34,186 nucleotides of DNA from Rhodobacter ferrooxidans (GCF_000176015.1 NZ_ACYY01000031.1:1-34186); one strand, 5' to 3'; shown: positions 15,723-24,123, counted from the stretch's first letter. The notes: generated by a model from the sequence alone, not told the origin. Numbers and translations: made by a program.

Positions 15723-16925
15723 ATGCGCAGTCACCCCCGCCCGATTCTGCCGCCACAAACCCGCCTGCGGGTGCTTTGCTTCGGCACGGCGCTGCTGGCG
15801 CTGACCGCCTGCACCACCGACAAGATGGACTGGGATCTGCGCCCGAACGTCGGGCTGAACACCGCGCAAGCCGCCCAGCGCGCCACGGCCGACCGCCCGC
15901 AAGCCGACAGCCGCGGCGTGATCTCGTATCCCGGCTATCAGGTGGCGGTGGCGCGGCGCGGCGATACCGTGGGATCGGTGGCCGCAAGGGTCGGCCTCGA
16001 TGGCGCGGAACTGGCGCGCTACAACGCGCTGGGGGCGGGCGACAAGCTGCGCTCGGGCGAGGTGCTGGCGCTGCCGCGGCGGGTGGCCAGCAGTGGCGGC
16101 AGCGGCACGTCCGGCAGCGGCGGCATCATCGGCGCACCGATCCAGAGCGGGCCGATCGACGTGACCACCATCGCCTCGGGCGCCATCGACCGCGCCTCGG
16201 GCAGTGCCGCGCAAACCCCCGGCTGGCAGGCGGGGGCGCAATCGGCCAGCACGGCGCCGGGCGTCGAGCCGGTGCGCCACAAGGTCGCCCGCGGCGAGAC
16301 CGCCTTCACCATCGCACGCACCTACAATGTTTCCGCCCGTGCGCTGGCCGACTGGAACGGGCTGGATGCCAACATGAGCGTGCGCGAGGGCCAGTTCCTG
16401 CTGATCCCGGTGGCGACGGCCGCCGCTGCCGCCAGTGCCGCCACCGCCCCGGGGCAAGGCTCACCGACGCCGGTGCCGCCCTCGGCCTCGCAACCCTTGC
16501 CCGACGAAGACACCGCCACGCCGCAAGCCGCCCCGGCCGCCGCCAATCTGGGGGCGCAGCGCACCGGCGCTTCGGCGGCGCGCTTTGCCATGCCGGTGAA
16601 CGGCCAGATCATCCGCGGCTATGCCAAGGGCAAGAACGAGGGCATCGACATCTCGGCCAGCGCCGGGACATCGGTGCAGGCCGCGGCTGACGGCACCGTG
16701 GCCGCCATCACCAAGGACACCGATCAGGTGCCGATCCTGGTGATCCGCCACGCGAACAACCTGCTGACGGTCTATGCCGGGATCGACAATATCACCGTGG
16801 CCAAGGGCGCCACCGTGAAACGCGGCCAGACCTTCGCCAAGGTCCGCGCGGCCAGCCCGGCCTTCCTGCATTTCGAGGTGCGCAACGGTCTCGACAGCGT
16901 CGATCCGATGACCTACCTGCAATAA
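15723..16925 (+). CDS. NlpD-like lipoprotein with two LysM domains and degenerate M23 domain
   Basis: A 400-residue outer-membrane lipoprotein likely to bind peptidoglycan and activate a septal amidase. The lipobox is LTAC with lipidated C30. LysM 1 spans about 78-125 (VAVARRGDTVGSVA...LRSGEVLALP), LysM 2 about 182-226 (HKVARGETAFTIA...GQFLLIPV). An Ala/Pro linker leads to an M23 (LytM) domain from about residue 280. Its catalytic site is eroded: NEGIDI replaces the H-x-G-x-D zinc motif and FLHFEV replaces HxHFE, as in E. coli NlpD, which is a regulator rather than an enzyme. The ATG at 15723 places the signal peptide correctly. Neighbouring surE and pcm support the NlpD identity. Confidence 0.9.
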   Translation: MRSHPRPILPPQTRLRVLCFGTALLALTACTTDKMDWDLRPNVGLNTAQAAQRATADRPQADSRGVISYPGYQVAVARRGDTVGSVAARVGLDGAELARYNALGAGDKLRSGEVLALPRRVASSGGSGTSGSGGIIGAPIQSGPIDVTTIASGAIDRASGSAAQTPGWQAGAQSASTAPGVEPVRHKVARGETAFTIARTYNVSARALADWNGLDANMSVREGQFLLIPVATAAAAASAATAPGQGSPTPVPPSASQPLPDEDTATPQAAPAAANLGAQRTGASAARFAMPVNGQIIRGYAKGKNEGIDISASAGTSVQAAADGTVAAITKDTDQVPILVIRHANNLLTVYAGIDNITVAKGATVKRGQTFAKVRAASPAFLHFEVRNGLDSVDPMTYLQ

Positions 16926-16929
16926 GGCC

Positions 16930-16969
16930 AGGGGGCGCGCCCGATCCCGGACGCGCCCCCTTTCTCATT
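16930..16969 (+). terminator. Rho-independent terminator after the nlpD-like gene
   Basis: AGGGGGCGCG (16930-16939) pairs perfectly with CGCGCCCCCT (16952-16961). The loop is 12 bases and TTTCTCATT follows. It sits five bases after the TAA and also lies just past the end of the converging binding-protein gene, so it may serve both directions. Confidence 0.85.
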
Positions 16970-16982
16970 ACCGATCAAAGGC

Positions 16983-17966
16983 TTATTGCAGCGCCTTGTC
17001 GGTGATCTGATGCGTCCAGGCGCCGGTGGGGGCCGCCGAGATCACCGGGTCCGACCCGCCTGCCAACAGCTTGTCCACGGTGCGCTGATAATCCGCCTCG
17101 TCCAGCGCGCCATTGCTGCCTGCGGTCAGCTTGGCAATCTCGGCCATCATGCGCTTTTGATGCTCGATGGTCTGCGCGCCGGTCGCGTCGTTGTCGATCA
17201 CGATCTGCGCCGCCTCGTCCGGGTTGGCCTCGGCATATTTCCAGCCCTGCATCGAGGCACGCACAAAGCGCACCATCTTGTCCTCGAACGCCGGATCCGC
17301 AAGGTTGGCCTCCAGCACATAAAGCCCGTCTTCCAGCGTCGCCACGCCCTGCTCTTCATACTTGAAGGTCACCAGATCCTCGGGCGCGATGCCGGCATCA
17401 ATCACCTGCCAGTATTCGTTGTAGGTCATGGTGGACACGCAAGCCGCCTGCTTTTGCAGCAGCGGATCGACGTTGAAACCCTGCTTCAGCACCGTCACGC
17501 CACCGGCCGAGCCATCGGTTTTCAGCCCCAGCGTGCTCATCCAGTTCAGGAACGGATATTCGTTGCCGCCGAACCAGACGCCCAGCGTCTTGTCGGCAAA
17601 ATCCGCCGGGGTGGCGACACCGGATTCCTTCAGGCAGGTCAGCATCATCCCCGAGGATTTGAACGGCTGGGCGATGTTGACCAGCGGCAGCCCCTTCTCG
17701 CGCGCGGCCAAGGCCGAGGGCATCCAGTCCACCACCACATCGGCACCGCCACCGGCGATCACCTGGGTCGGCGCCACGTCCGGCCCGCCCGGCAGGATGG
17801 TGACGTTCAGCCCCTCGGCCTCGTAGAAGCCCTTGGCCGCCGCGACGTAATAGCCCGCGAACTGCGCCTGCGTCACCCATTTCAGTTGCAGCGTCACGTC
17901 ATCCGCCGCCTGCGCCGCGCCCCCGGCAAATGCCGTGAACAGTGCCGCCGTTACGATTCTTTTCAT
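16983..17966 (-). CDS. ABC transporter substrate-binding protein, NMT1/THI5-like
   Basis: A periplasmic binding protein of 327 residues. The signal peptide MKRIVTAALFTAFAGGAAQA is cleaved before ADDVTLQL. LQLKWVTQAQFAGYYVAAAKGFYEAEGLNVTILPGG is the hallmark of the NMT1/THI5 family, which binds pyrimidine-like ligands such as hydroxymethylpyrimidine precursors. As the last gene of an operon with dihydropyrimidinase and N-carbamoyl-beta-alanine amidohydrolase, it probably captures uracil, thymine, a dihydropyrimidine or a hydantoin-like compound; the ligand is inferred from context. It lies 36 bases after the inner permease gene. Confidence 0.88.
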   Translation of the reverse strand: MKRIVTAALFTAFAGGAAQAADDVTLQLKWVTQAQFAGYYVAAAKGFYEAEGLNVTILPGGPDVAPTQVIAGGGADVVVDWMPSALAAREKGLPLVNIAQPFKSSGMMLTCLKESGVATPADFADKTLGVWFGGNEYPFLNWMSTLGLKTDGSAGGVTVLKQGFNVDPLLQKQAACVSTMTYNEYWQVIDAGIAPEDLVTFKYEEQGVATLEDGLYVLEANLADPAFEDKMVRFVRASMQGWKYAEANPDEAAQIVIDNDATGAQTIEHQKRMMAEIAKLTAGSNGALDEADYQRTVDKLLAGGSDPVISAAPTGAWTHQITDKALQ

Positions 17967-18002
17967 TGGTCAACCTCCATGTTGCGCCCTTGCCGGGCTT
18001 TT

Positions 18003-18845
18003 TCAGTTCCGTTGCGAGGGGTGCCAGAACGTCACCCCCCGTTCGATCAGCGCAATCAGCCCATAAAAGGCCGATCCTGCCAAGGCCGCAACCGCAATTT
18101 CCGCCCAGATCATGTCCAGCCCCAACTGGCCGATCTCGGCGGTGATGCGAAACCCCATGCCGCGGGTCGGACTGCCGAAAAATTCGGCAACGATGGCGCC
18201 GATCAGCGCCAGCGTGCCCGCGATCTTCAAGCCGTTGAAGATGAAGGGCATGGCCGCGGGCAGCCGCAGTTTCCACAGCCCCTGCCAGTAGCTTGCCCCC
18301 CAGGTCGCCATCAGGTCGCGCTGCATCCGGTCCGATGCCGAAAGCCCCGCCACCGTGTTCACCAGCACCGGAAAGAACACCATCACCACCACCACCGCGG
18401 CTTTCGACTGCCAGTCGAAGCCGAACCACATCACCATGATCGGCGCGATGCCGACAATCGGTAGCGCGGCCACAAAGTTGCCCACCGGCAGCAACCCGCG
18501 TTGCAAAAAGGGCGAGCGGTCGATGGCCACCGCCACCAGCACCGCCGCCCCACAGCCGATCAGATAGCCCGACAGCGCCCCCTTGAAAAAGGTCTGCACC
18601 AGATCGCCCCACAGCACCGGCAGGCTGCTGGCCAGCTTTGCGCCGATGGCCGATGGCGGCGGCAGGATGATCGGGCTGACCTGAAGCCCCTTGATCACCG
18701 CCTCCCACACCACCAGCACGGTGATGCCGAACAGCGTCGGCACGAACAGCCGCACCCAACGGTTCCTGCCCGCCACCCGGGCGGCGTAGGAGTTCACCCC
18801 CCAGGCCACCAGCCAGAACACCACGGCAAAGATCAGCCAGCTCAT
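18003..18845 (-). CDS. ABC transporter permease (pyrimidine-type uptake), second subunit
   Basis: A 280-residue inner-membrane permease of the binding-protein-dependent (SsuC/TauC-like) superfamily. An N-terminal helix at 1-20 and a second around 33-50 precede the conserved core. The EAA loop reads MATWGASYWQGLWKLRLPAA and contacts the ATPase. It overlaps the preceding permease by ATGA and forms a heterodimer with it by inference. The two permeases differ in N-terminal length and sequence, and this one has an extra N-terminal helix. Confidence 0.88.
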   Translation of the reverse strand: MSWLIFAVVFWLVAWGVNSYAARVAGRNRWVRLFVPTLFGITVLVVWEAVIKGLQVSPIILPPPSAIGAKLASSLPVLWGDLVQTFFKGALSGYLIGCGAAVLVAVAIDRSPFLQRGLLPVGNFVAALPIVGIAPIMVMWFGFDWQSKAAVVVVMVFFPVLVNTVAGLSASDRMQRDLMATWGASYWQGLWKLRLPAAMPFIFNGLKIAGTLALIGAIVAEFFGSPTRGMGFRITAEIGQLGLDMIWAEIAVAALAGSAFYGLIALIERGVTFWHPSQRN

Positions 18846-19699
18846 CGCGCCATCCCCATCCGCCGCAGGGTGACAGTTTCGATCCGGCCGATCCCCACCA
18901 CCAGCAGCGCCGCCATGGTGGCCGCGGCAAACAGCGCCGCCCAGATCTGCACGGTCTGGCCATAGTAACTGCCACTCAGCAGCCGCGCCCCCAGCCCCGC
19001 AGGCTGGTTCAATTCCCCGACAATCGCCCCCACGAGGCTGGCGGCAATCCCCACCTTCAGCGAGGCGAACAGATAGGGCATCGACGAGGGCAGCCGCAGC
19101 TTGCCCAATGTCGTGGCCTCGCCCGCCGAATAGGTGCGCAGCAGATCAAGCTGCATCGCATCCGGGCTGCGCAGCCCCTTCACCATGCCCACCACCACCG
19201 GGAAGAAACTCAGATAGGCCGAGATGATCGCCTTGGTGACAATCCCCGAGGCCCCCAGCGAGTTCATCACCACCGCCAGCATCGGCGCAATGGCGATGAT
19301 CGGGATCATCTGGCTGGCAATCGCCCAGGGCATCACGCTCAGATCCATCGCCTTGTTGTGCACGATCCCCACCGCCAGCAGGATGCCCAGGCCCGTGCCG
19401 ATCACAAAGCCCAGCAGCGTGCCGGAAAGCGTGATCCAGCCGTGATAAATCAGCGATTTCTTCGAGGTGATCGCCTGCCCCGCCACCCCGTCATAAAGCC
19501 CCTTGATCACCTGATGTGGTGCCGGCAGCACCGGGCGGTCCTGCGTCATGGTCTGGCCGACGAAGTCCATGCCCGACACCGTCACCCCGGCCCGCGCCGC
19601 CTGATCCTGCACCCAGGGGCCGTTCAGCCAGACCGCAGCGCCATACCAAAGCACCACGATCGCCGCGACAACCGTCAGGATCGGCAGCAGCCGGTTCAT
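18842..19699 (-). CDS. ABC transporter permease (pyrimidine-type uptake), first subunit
   Basis: A 285-residue inner-membrane permease. After one N-terminal helix (4-26) there is an unusually long periplasmic loop of about 60 residues (about 27-85). The transmembrane core then begins at HGWITLSGTLLGFVIG. The EAA-type cytoplasmic loop reads LLRTYSAGEATTLGKLRLPSSMP. Start and stop overlap its neighbours by ATGA on both sides, so the transporter subunits are translationally coupled. The long loop may dock the binding protein or the secreted protein encoded just upstream. Confidence 0.88.
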   Translation of the reverse strand: MNRLLPILTVVAAIVVLWYGAAVWLNGPWVQDQAARAGVTVSGMDFVGQTMTQDRPVLPAPHQVIKGLYDGVAGQAITSKKSLIYHGWITLSGTLLGFVIGTGLGILLAVGIVHNKAMDLSVMPWAIASQMIPIIAIAPMLAVVMNSLGASGIVTKAIISAYLSFFPVVVGMVKGLRSPDAMQLDLLRTYSAGEATTLGKLRLPSSMPYLFASLKVGIAASLVGAIVGELNQPAGLGARLLSGSYYGQTVQIWAALFAAATMAALLVVGIGRIETVTLRRMGMAR

Positions 19700-20211
19700 T
19701 CGCTATCATCCTCCCAGCGGAAGGTCGGGGTCAGCGTCAGATGGTCGTTGGCAATTTCCTCGGTGAATTGCACCGACACGCCGCTGGTGCCCCGCGGATC
19801 GGACGCCTTGGGGCGAAAGCGGAAATCGAGGTCCAGCGGCACAAAGGTGCCAAGCCCCTGCGCCAGCCGCCCCTCGAAACAGGGCTGATCGGCCTTCCAG
19901 TCCGACCATTCGGCCTCGGGCGAGACGAACTTGACCTTGCAATGAAACCGCAGCGGCCGGTCCTTGGCGCCATTGGCGGCGGTAAACGCCACCTCCAGCC
20001 GCAACACCTCGGCCCGGGTGATGGTCGGCGCCAGTTCCCCCGACTTGTCATGCACGATCCGCACCCGCAGCGACACCGCGTCGTCGAGCTTGATCCATTC
20101 CTCGGGGTTGGGCTTGTGGGGACCAAGCCCGTAGGCATCCACCTCGGTCTCGGCGCCAGCCGCGCCCGCCAGCCCGCAGGCCAGCAGCATTGCCGCAAGC
20201 TTAATCCTCAT
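19696..20211 (-). CDS. Uncharacterised secreted protein within the pyrimidine ABC operon
   Basis: I do not recognise a named family. The product is 171 residues with a signal peptide MRIKLAAMLLACGLAGAAGA cut before ETEVDAYG. An alternative lipobox-like LLAC at C12 would give a very short lipoprotein signal. The mature part is beta-rich and charged, with two cysteines (FHCKVKF, QPCFEGR) that could form a disulfide. It overlaps the ABC ATPase gene by 11 bases and the permease gene by ATGA, so it is expressed with the transporter. A periplasmic accessory to uptake is the simplest inference. The ATG at 20211 was chosen for the signal peptide; an upstream in-frame start inside the ATPase gene is unlikely. 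Confidence 0.78.
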   Translation of the reverse strand: MRIKLAAMLLACGLAGAAGAETEVDAYGLGPHKPNPEEWIKLDDAVSLRVRIVHDKSGELAPTITRAEVLRLEVAFTAANGAKDRPLRFHCKVKFVSPEAEWSDWKADQPCFEGRLAQGLGTFVPLDLDFRFRPKASDPRGTSGVSVQFTEEIANDHLTLTPTFRWEDDSE

Positions 20212-21001
20212 AGGAATGTCCCGCCCGCAGCCCCTCGCGCACCCGATGCGCAATCTCGATGAAGGCCCGGCTGTCCCTGATCTCCAAAGGCCGTTCGCGC
20301 GGCAACGGGCTGTCGATCACATCAGTGATCCGGCCCGGACGCGGCGACATCACCACGATCTTGGTCGACAGATACACCGCCTCGGGGATCGAGTGGGTGA
20401 CGAAAACGATGGTCTTGTTGGTACGCGCCCAGAGCTTCAGCGTCTCTTCGTTCAGCCGGTCGCGCACGATCTCGTCCAGCGCGCCGAAGGGTTCGTCCAT
20501 CAGCAGGATGTCGGCATCGAACGCCAAAGCGCGCGCGATGCTGGCCCGCTGCTGCATCCCGCCCGACAACTGCCAGGGATATTTCTTGCCAAATCCTTCC
20601 AGATCAACCAGTTGCAGAACGTTCTTCACGCGGGCCTCCTGCTCGTCGCGCGCAAACCCCATGATCTCCAGCGGCAGCTTGATGTTGCCCGCGATGGTGC
20701 GCCAGGGGTAAAGCCCCGCCGCCTGGAACACATAGCCGTAAGCCCGCTTGCGGCGCGCCTCGTCCGGCGTCATGCCGTTGACGGTCAAGGTGCCGCTGGT
20801 CGGATGCTCCAGGGCCGCAATCGCCCGCAAAAGCGTGGTCTTGCCGCAACCCGACGGCCCGATGAACGACACGAAATCGCCCTTCTCGACCGTCAGGTTC
20901 ACGTCCTTCAGCGCATCCACCGGGCCGTCGCCAGTCTGGAAGGTCAATCCCAGAGCGCGCGCCTCGATCACCGGCAGGTTCTGTTGCAGGGTGTCCTTCA
21001 T
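20201..21001 (-). CDS. ABC transporter ATP-binding protein (nitrate/taurine/pyrimidine type)
   Basis: The ATPase subunit of the uptake system, 266 residues, cytoplasmic. Walker A is GPSGCGKT (48-55), the Q-loop lies in GYVFQAAGLYPWRT, the signature is LSGGMQQRASIARAL, Walker B is ILLMDEPFGALDE and the switch His is in FVTHSIPEA. It belongs to the SsuB/TauB/ThiZ-like group that pairs with NMT1/THI5-type binding proteins. ATG 21001 overlaps the dihydropyrimidinase TGA by one base (TGATG); a TTG one codon earlier is not needed. Confidence 0.93.
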   Translation of the reverse strand: MKDTLQQNLPVIEARALGLTFQTGDGPVDALKDVNLTVEKGDFVSFIGPSGCGKTTLLRAIAALEHPTSGTLTVNGMTPDEARRKRAYGYVFQAAGLYPWRTIAGNIKLPLEIMGFARDEQEARVKNVLQLVDLEGFGKKYPWQLSGGMQQRASIARALAFDADILLMDEPFGALDEIVRDRLNEETLKLWARTNKTIVFVTHSIPEAVYLSTKIVVMSPRPGRITDVIDSPLPRERPLEIRDSRAFIEIAHRVREGLRAGHSYED

Positions 21002-22458
21002 CAAACCCCGCTTGCCGGAATACCGCCGCGCTGCACCGGGCGCGGGGCGGTCAGTTCCTTCCAGGCACTCAGCGCCCGGTTCACCGCCGGCCGCGCCTCG
21101 CGCCCGACAAAGTGGCCATGACCCTCGCGGGTTTTCACCTCGCCATCCTCCACCGCCACCTGGCCGCGGCTGAGCGTGTAGCGCGGCAGGCCCTTCACAA
21201 CTTTGCCTTCGAACACGTTGTAATCAATCGAAGATTGCTGCGACCCCGCCGAGATCACCTTGGACTTCGCGGGATCCCACACCACCAGATCGGCATCCGC
21301 CCCCACCAGCACAGCGCCCTTTTTCGGGTAGCAATTCAATATCTTGGCGATGTTTGTTGATGTCACGGCCACGAATTCGTTCATCGTCAGCCGACCCGTC
21401 GCCACCCCATGCGTCCACAACATCGGCATCCGGTCCTCCAAGCCCCCGGTGCCATTGGGGATCTTGGTGAAATCGCCCATCCCAAAACGTTTCTGTGCCG
21501 TGGTGAAAGCGCAATGGTCGGTCGCCACCACCGACAGGCTGCCCGATTGCAGGCCGGCCCAGAGGCTGTCCTGATGCTGCTTGGACCGGAACGGCGGCGA
21601 CATCACCCGCCGCGCCGCATGGTCCCAGTCGGGGTTGAAATATTCGCTCTCGTCCAGCGTCAGATGCTGGATCAGCGGCTCGCCCCAGACCCGCTTGCCC
21701 TGCATCCGCGCCCTGCGGATCGCCTCGTGACTGTCCTCGCAAGAGGTGTGCACCACATAAAGCGGCACCCCGGCCATGTCGGCAATCATGATGGCGCGGT
21801 TGGTGGCCTCGCCCTCCACCTGCGGCGGGCGGCTGTAAGCATGCGCCTCCGGCCCGGTATTGCCCGCCGCCAGCAGCCGCGCCGACAGTTCCGCCACCAC
21901 GTCGCCATTCTCGGCATGCACCATCGCCAAGGCGCCCAGATCAGCGCAGCGGCTGAAGGAATGGAACAACTCGTCGTCGTTCACCATCAGCGCGCCCTTG
22001 TAGGCCAGGAAGTGCTTGAAGCTGGTAATCCCCTGATCGACCACGGTTTTCATCTCATTGAACACCTGCTCGCCCCACCAGGTGATCGCCATGTGGAAAC
22101 TGAAATCGCAGTTGGCCCGGCCGGTCTTGTTGTGCCACATCTGCAGCGCATCCAGCAGCCCTTGCCCCGGTGCGGGCAGCGCGAAGTCCACCACCATCGT
22201 GGTCCCCCCCGCCAAGGCCGCCCGGGTGCCGCTCTCGAAATCATCGCTGGAATAGGTGCCCATGAACGGCATTTCCAGGTGCGTATGCGGATCAATCCCC
22301 CCCGGCATCACATAGCAGCCCGAGGCGTCCAGCACCTTGTCGCCACTCAGCCCCGCGCCGATGGCAGTGATCACCCCGCCCAAGATCAGCACATCCGCCT
22401 TGTAAGTCAGATCGGCGGTGACGATGGTTCCGTTTTTGATGACTGTGGTCATGGTCAT
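21001..22458 (-). CDS. hydA: Dihydropyrimidinase (D-hydantoinase)
   Basis: A cytoplasmic cyclic amidohydrolase of 485 residues opening dihydrouracil or dihydrothymine to the N-carbamoyl-beta-amino acid, the second step of reductive pyrimidine catabolism. Binuclear-metal ligands are visible: H58 and H60 (GGIDPHTHLE), the carboxylatable K148 (SFKHFLAYKG), H181 (VHAENGD), H237 (VVHTSCEDS) and D314 (VATDHCAF). Length and motifs match bacterial dihydropyrimidinases. The ATG at 22458 overlaps the stop of the small upstream gene (ATGA); another in-frame ATG is at 22452. The gene for the third step lies upstream. The first-step dihydropyrimidine dehydrogenase is not in this window. Confidence 0.95.
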   Translation of the reverse strand: MTMTTVIKNGTIVTADLTYKADVLILGGVITAIGAGLSGDKVLDASGCYVMPGGIDPHTHLEMPFMGTYSSDDFESGTRAALAGGTTMVVDFALPAPGQGLLDALQMWHNKTGRANCDFSFHMAITWWGEQVFNEMKTVVDQGITSFKHFLAYKGALMVNDDELFHSFSRCADLGALAMVHAENGDVVAELSARLLAAGNTGPEAHAYSRPPQVEGEATNRAIMIADMAGVPLYVVHTSCEDSHEAIRRARMQGKRVWGEPLIQHLTLDESEYFNPDWDHAARRVMSPPFRSKQHQDSLWAGLQSGSLSVVATDHCAFTTAQKRFGMGDFTKIPNGTGGLEDRMPMLWTHGVATGRLTMNEFVAVTSTNIAKILNCYPKKGAVLVGADADLVVWDPAKSKVISAGSQQSSIDYNVFEGKVVKGLPRYTLSRGQVAVEDGEVKTREGHGHFVGREARPAVNRALSAWKELTAPRPVQRGGIPASGV

Positions 22459-22796
22459 TTACCCTTCATCTTTGCCGCGACAAGCGGATATGACTCTGCG
22501 AACTTCGCGTGATTGGGTGTTTGAGATTGGAAATAAACCGGAACATCAAATGAAACCCGGTTCATGCTTTCGGATGATGCTTGGCCTTTCAAATCGCCCA
22601 ATGACCATACACTGATCCCGCCGCCACCTCCCTTGTTCACGGTAAGAGCCACCTCAAACGAAACCATTTGAGGTGCCAACTTCGGCTCACCTTCAACCGT
22701 TCCCGGCGCGATCCAAAGTTTGGCGGTTTCTTGTGCATCAGCAACTCCATTGGTTATATCGAGGAGCGTCTGCTTCACGAACTCATCAAGTTTCAT
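22455..22796 (-). CDS. Small trypco2-like protein inserted in the pyrimidine operon
   Basis: A 113-residue soluble protein beginning MKLDEFVKQTLLDITNG, an amphipathic helix. Then VSFEVALTVNKGGGGGISVW and NRVSFDVPVYF form a two-strand pattern like the trypsin-co-occurring domain 2 (trypco2). That domain is known mostly from proteins near trypsin-like proteases and conflict or signalling loci. There is no signal peptide or membrane helix. By hand count, GC over 22501-22800 is about 50 percent, against about 70 percent in flanking lines, so recent acquisition is likely. Yet its stop overlaps the hydA start by ATGA, so it is translationally coupled to pyrimidine catabolism. A 76-base gap with a strong hairpin separates it from the upstream gene. 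The domain match is by eye. Confidence 0.62.
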   Translation of the reverse strand: MKLDEFVKQTLLDITNGVADAQETAKLWIAPGTVEGEPKLAPQMVSFEVALTVNKGGGGGISVWSLGDLKGQASSESMNRVSFDVPVYFQSQTPNHAKFAESYPLVAAKMKGK

Positions 22797-22811
22797 CTGG
22801 ACGCGCCTTCC

Positions 22812-22865
22812 CATTTCACCTTTGCACAAATATCCCACGGGGGTCCGGGGGTGTGAAACCCCCGG
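22812..22865 (-). repeat. Hairpin plus GGATATTTG element between operon genes
   Basis: On the minus strand CCGGGGG (22865-22859) pairs perfectly with CCCCCGG (22851-22845) around a TTTCACA loop. It sits eight bases after the upstream stop codon. ACCCCCGTGG, then GATATTTGTGCAAAGGTGAAA, and a GGGAAGGCG tail lead into the start of the small gene. The same layout occurs at 9041-9072. It may partly terminate transcription or protect the upstream mRNA, splitting the operon into two expression levels. Confidence 0.55.
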
Positions 22866-22872
22866 CCTGGCC

Positions 22873-24123
22873 TCAGCCAACCACCCCCGCCACCTCAAGC
22901 ACCGCGTGCAGCAGCACATCCGTCCCGGCCGCCGCCCACTCGGGCGAAATCTCCTCGGCCTCGTTGTGCGACAGCCCGTCGACGCAGGGGCACATGATCA
23001 TCACCGTCGGCGCCACGCGGTTGATCCAGCAGGCGTCGTGACCGGCGCCGCTGACGATATCCATATGGGAATATCCAAGCTTTTCCGCCGATTGCCGGAC
23101 GATCTTCACAAGCCCCGCATCAAACGCCACCGGGTCGAAATGCCCGACATCTTCAATCGAACACCCCAGCCCCAGTTCCGCCGCCACCGCCTGCGCCGCG
23201 CGGATCACCTCGCCCTTCATCAGGTCCAGCTTGCCCTGTTCCGGCGATCGGATATCCACCGTAAACACCACCCGCCCCGGAATGACGTTGCGCGAGTTGG
23301 GGAAGACCTTGACCTGCCCCACCGCCCCCACCGCATTCGGCTGATGTGCCATCGCAATCTGATGCACCCGTTCGGTGATCCGCGCCATGCCCAGCCCCGC
23401 ATTCACCCGCATCGCCATCGGTGTGCTGCCGGTATGCGCGTCCTTGCCGGTCAGGGTAATCTCCAGCCACCACAGGCCTTGCCCATGCGTCACCACGCCG
23501 ATATCGCGGCCCTCGGCCTCCAGAATCGGCCCCTGCTCGATGTGCAATTCGAACATCGCGTGCATCTTGCGGGCACCGACCACCTCATCCCCAACCCAGC
23601 CGATCCGCGCCAGCTCCTCGCCGAACACCTTGCCGTCCAGGTCGCGGCGGCTTTTGGCGTAATCCTCGGTATGGATGCCCGCGAACACCCCCGAGGCCAG
23701 CATGGCGGGGGCAAAGCGCGCGCCCTCCTCGTTGGTCCAGTTGGTCACCACCACCGGATGCCGGGTCTGGATGCCGAGGTCGTTCAAGGACCGCAGCACC
23801 TCCAGCCCGCCCAGCACCCCCAGCACGCCGTCGAACTTGCCCCCGGTCGGCTGGGTGTCCAGATGCGAGCCGATATAGACCGGCAGCGCCGCCGCATCTG
23901 TCCCCGCACGGGTGGCGAACATGTTGCCCATGGTATCGACACCTACGCTGCACCCCGCCGCCTCGCACCAATCCTTGAAGAGATGCCGCCCTTGCCCATC
24001 GGCATCGGTCAGGGTCTGGCGGTTGTTGCCGCCCGCCACGCCGGGACCGATCTGCGCCATGTCCATCAGGCTGTCCCACAGCCGCGCGGAGTTGATCCGC
24101 AGGTTTTCACCCGGTGCCGGCAT
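22873..24123 (-). CDS. M20-family N-carbamoyl-beta-alanine amidohydrolase (Zn-dependent hydrolase)
   Basis: A 416-residue cytoplasmic amidohydrolase that probably converts N-carbamoyl-beta-alanine to beta-alanine, CO2 and ammonia, the third step of reductive pyrimidine breakdown. It is in the hydantoinase/carbamoylase group of M20 peptidases. Metal ligands appear as H87 (YIGSHLDTQPTGGKFDG, D98 bridging), E132/E133 (NWTNEEGARF), HIEQGPILE and the late LSHNEAEEI. GAGHDACW is the usual carbamoylase signature. ATG 24123 has AGGGAG seven bases upstream; ATG 24129 is too close to it. First gene of the operon, facing rutR across an operator-like palindrome. An allantoate or L-amino-acid carbamoylase activity cannot be excluded, but RutR and hydA favour pyrimidines. 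Confidence 0.92.
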   Translation of the reverse strand: MPAPGENLRINSARLWDSLMDMAQIGPGVAGGNNRQTLTDADGQGRHLFKDWCEAAGCSVGVDTMGNMFATRAGTDAAALPVYIGSHLDTQPTGGKFDGVLGVLGGLEVLRSLNDLGIQTRHPVVVTNWTNEEGARFAPAMLASGVFAGIHTEDYAKSRRDLDGKVFGEELARIGWVGDEVVGARKMHAMFELHIEQGPILEAEGRDIGVVTHGQGLWWLEITLTGKDAHTGSTPMAMRVNAGLGMARITERVHQIAMAHQPNAVGAVGQVKVFPNSRNVIPGRVVFTVDIRSPEQGKLDLMKGEVIRAAQAVAAELGLGCSIEDVGHFDPVAFDAGLVKIVRQSAEKLGYSHMDIVSGAGHDACWINRVAPTVMIMCPCVDGLSHNEAEEISPEWAAAGTDVLLHAVLEVAGVVG

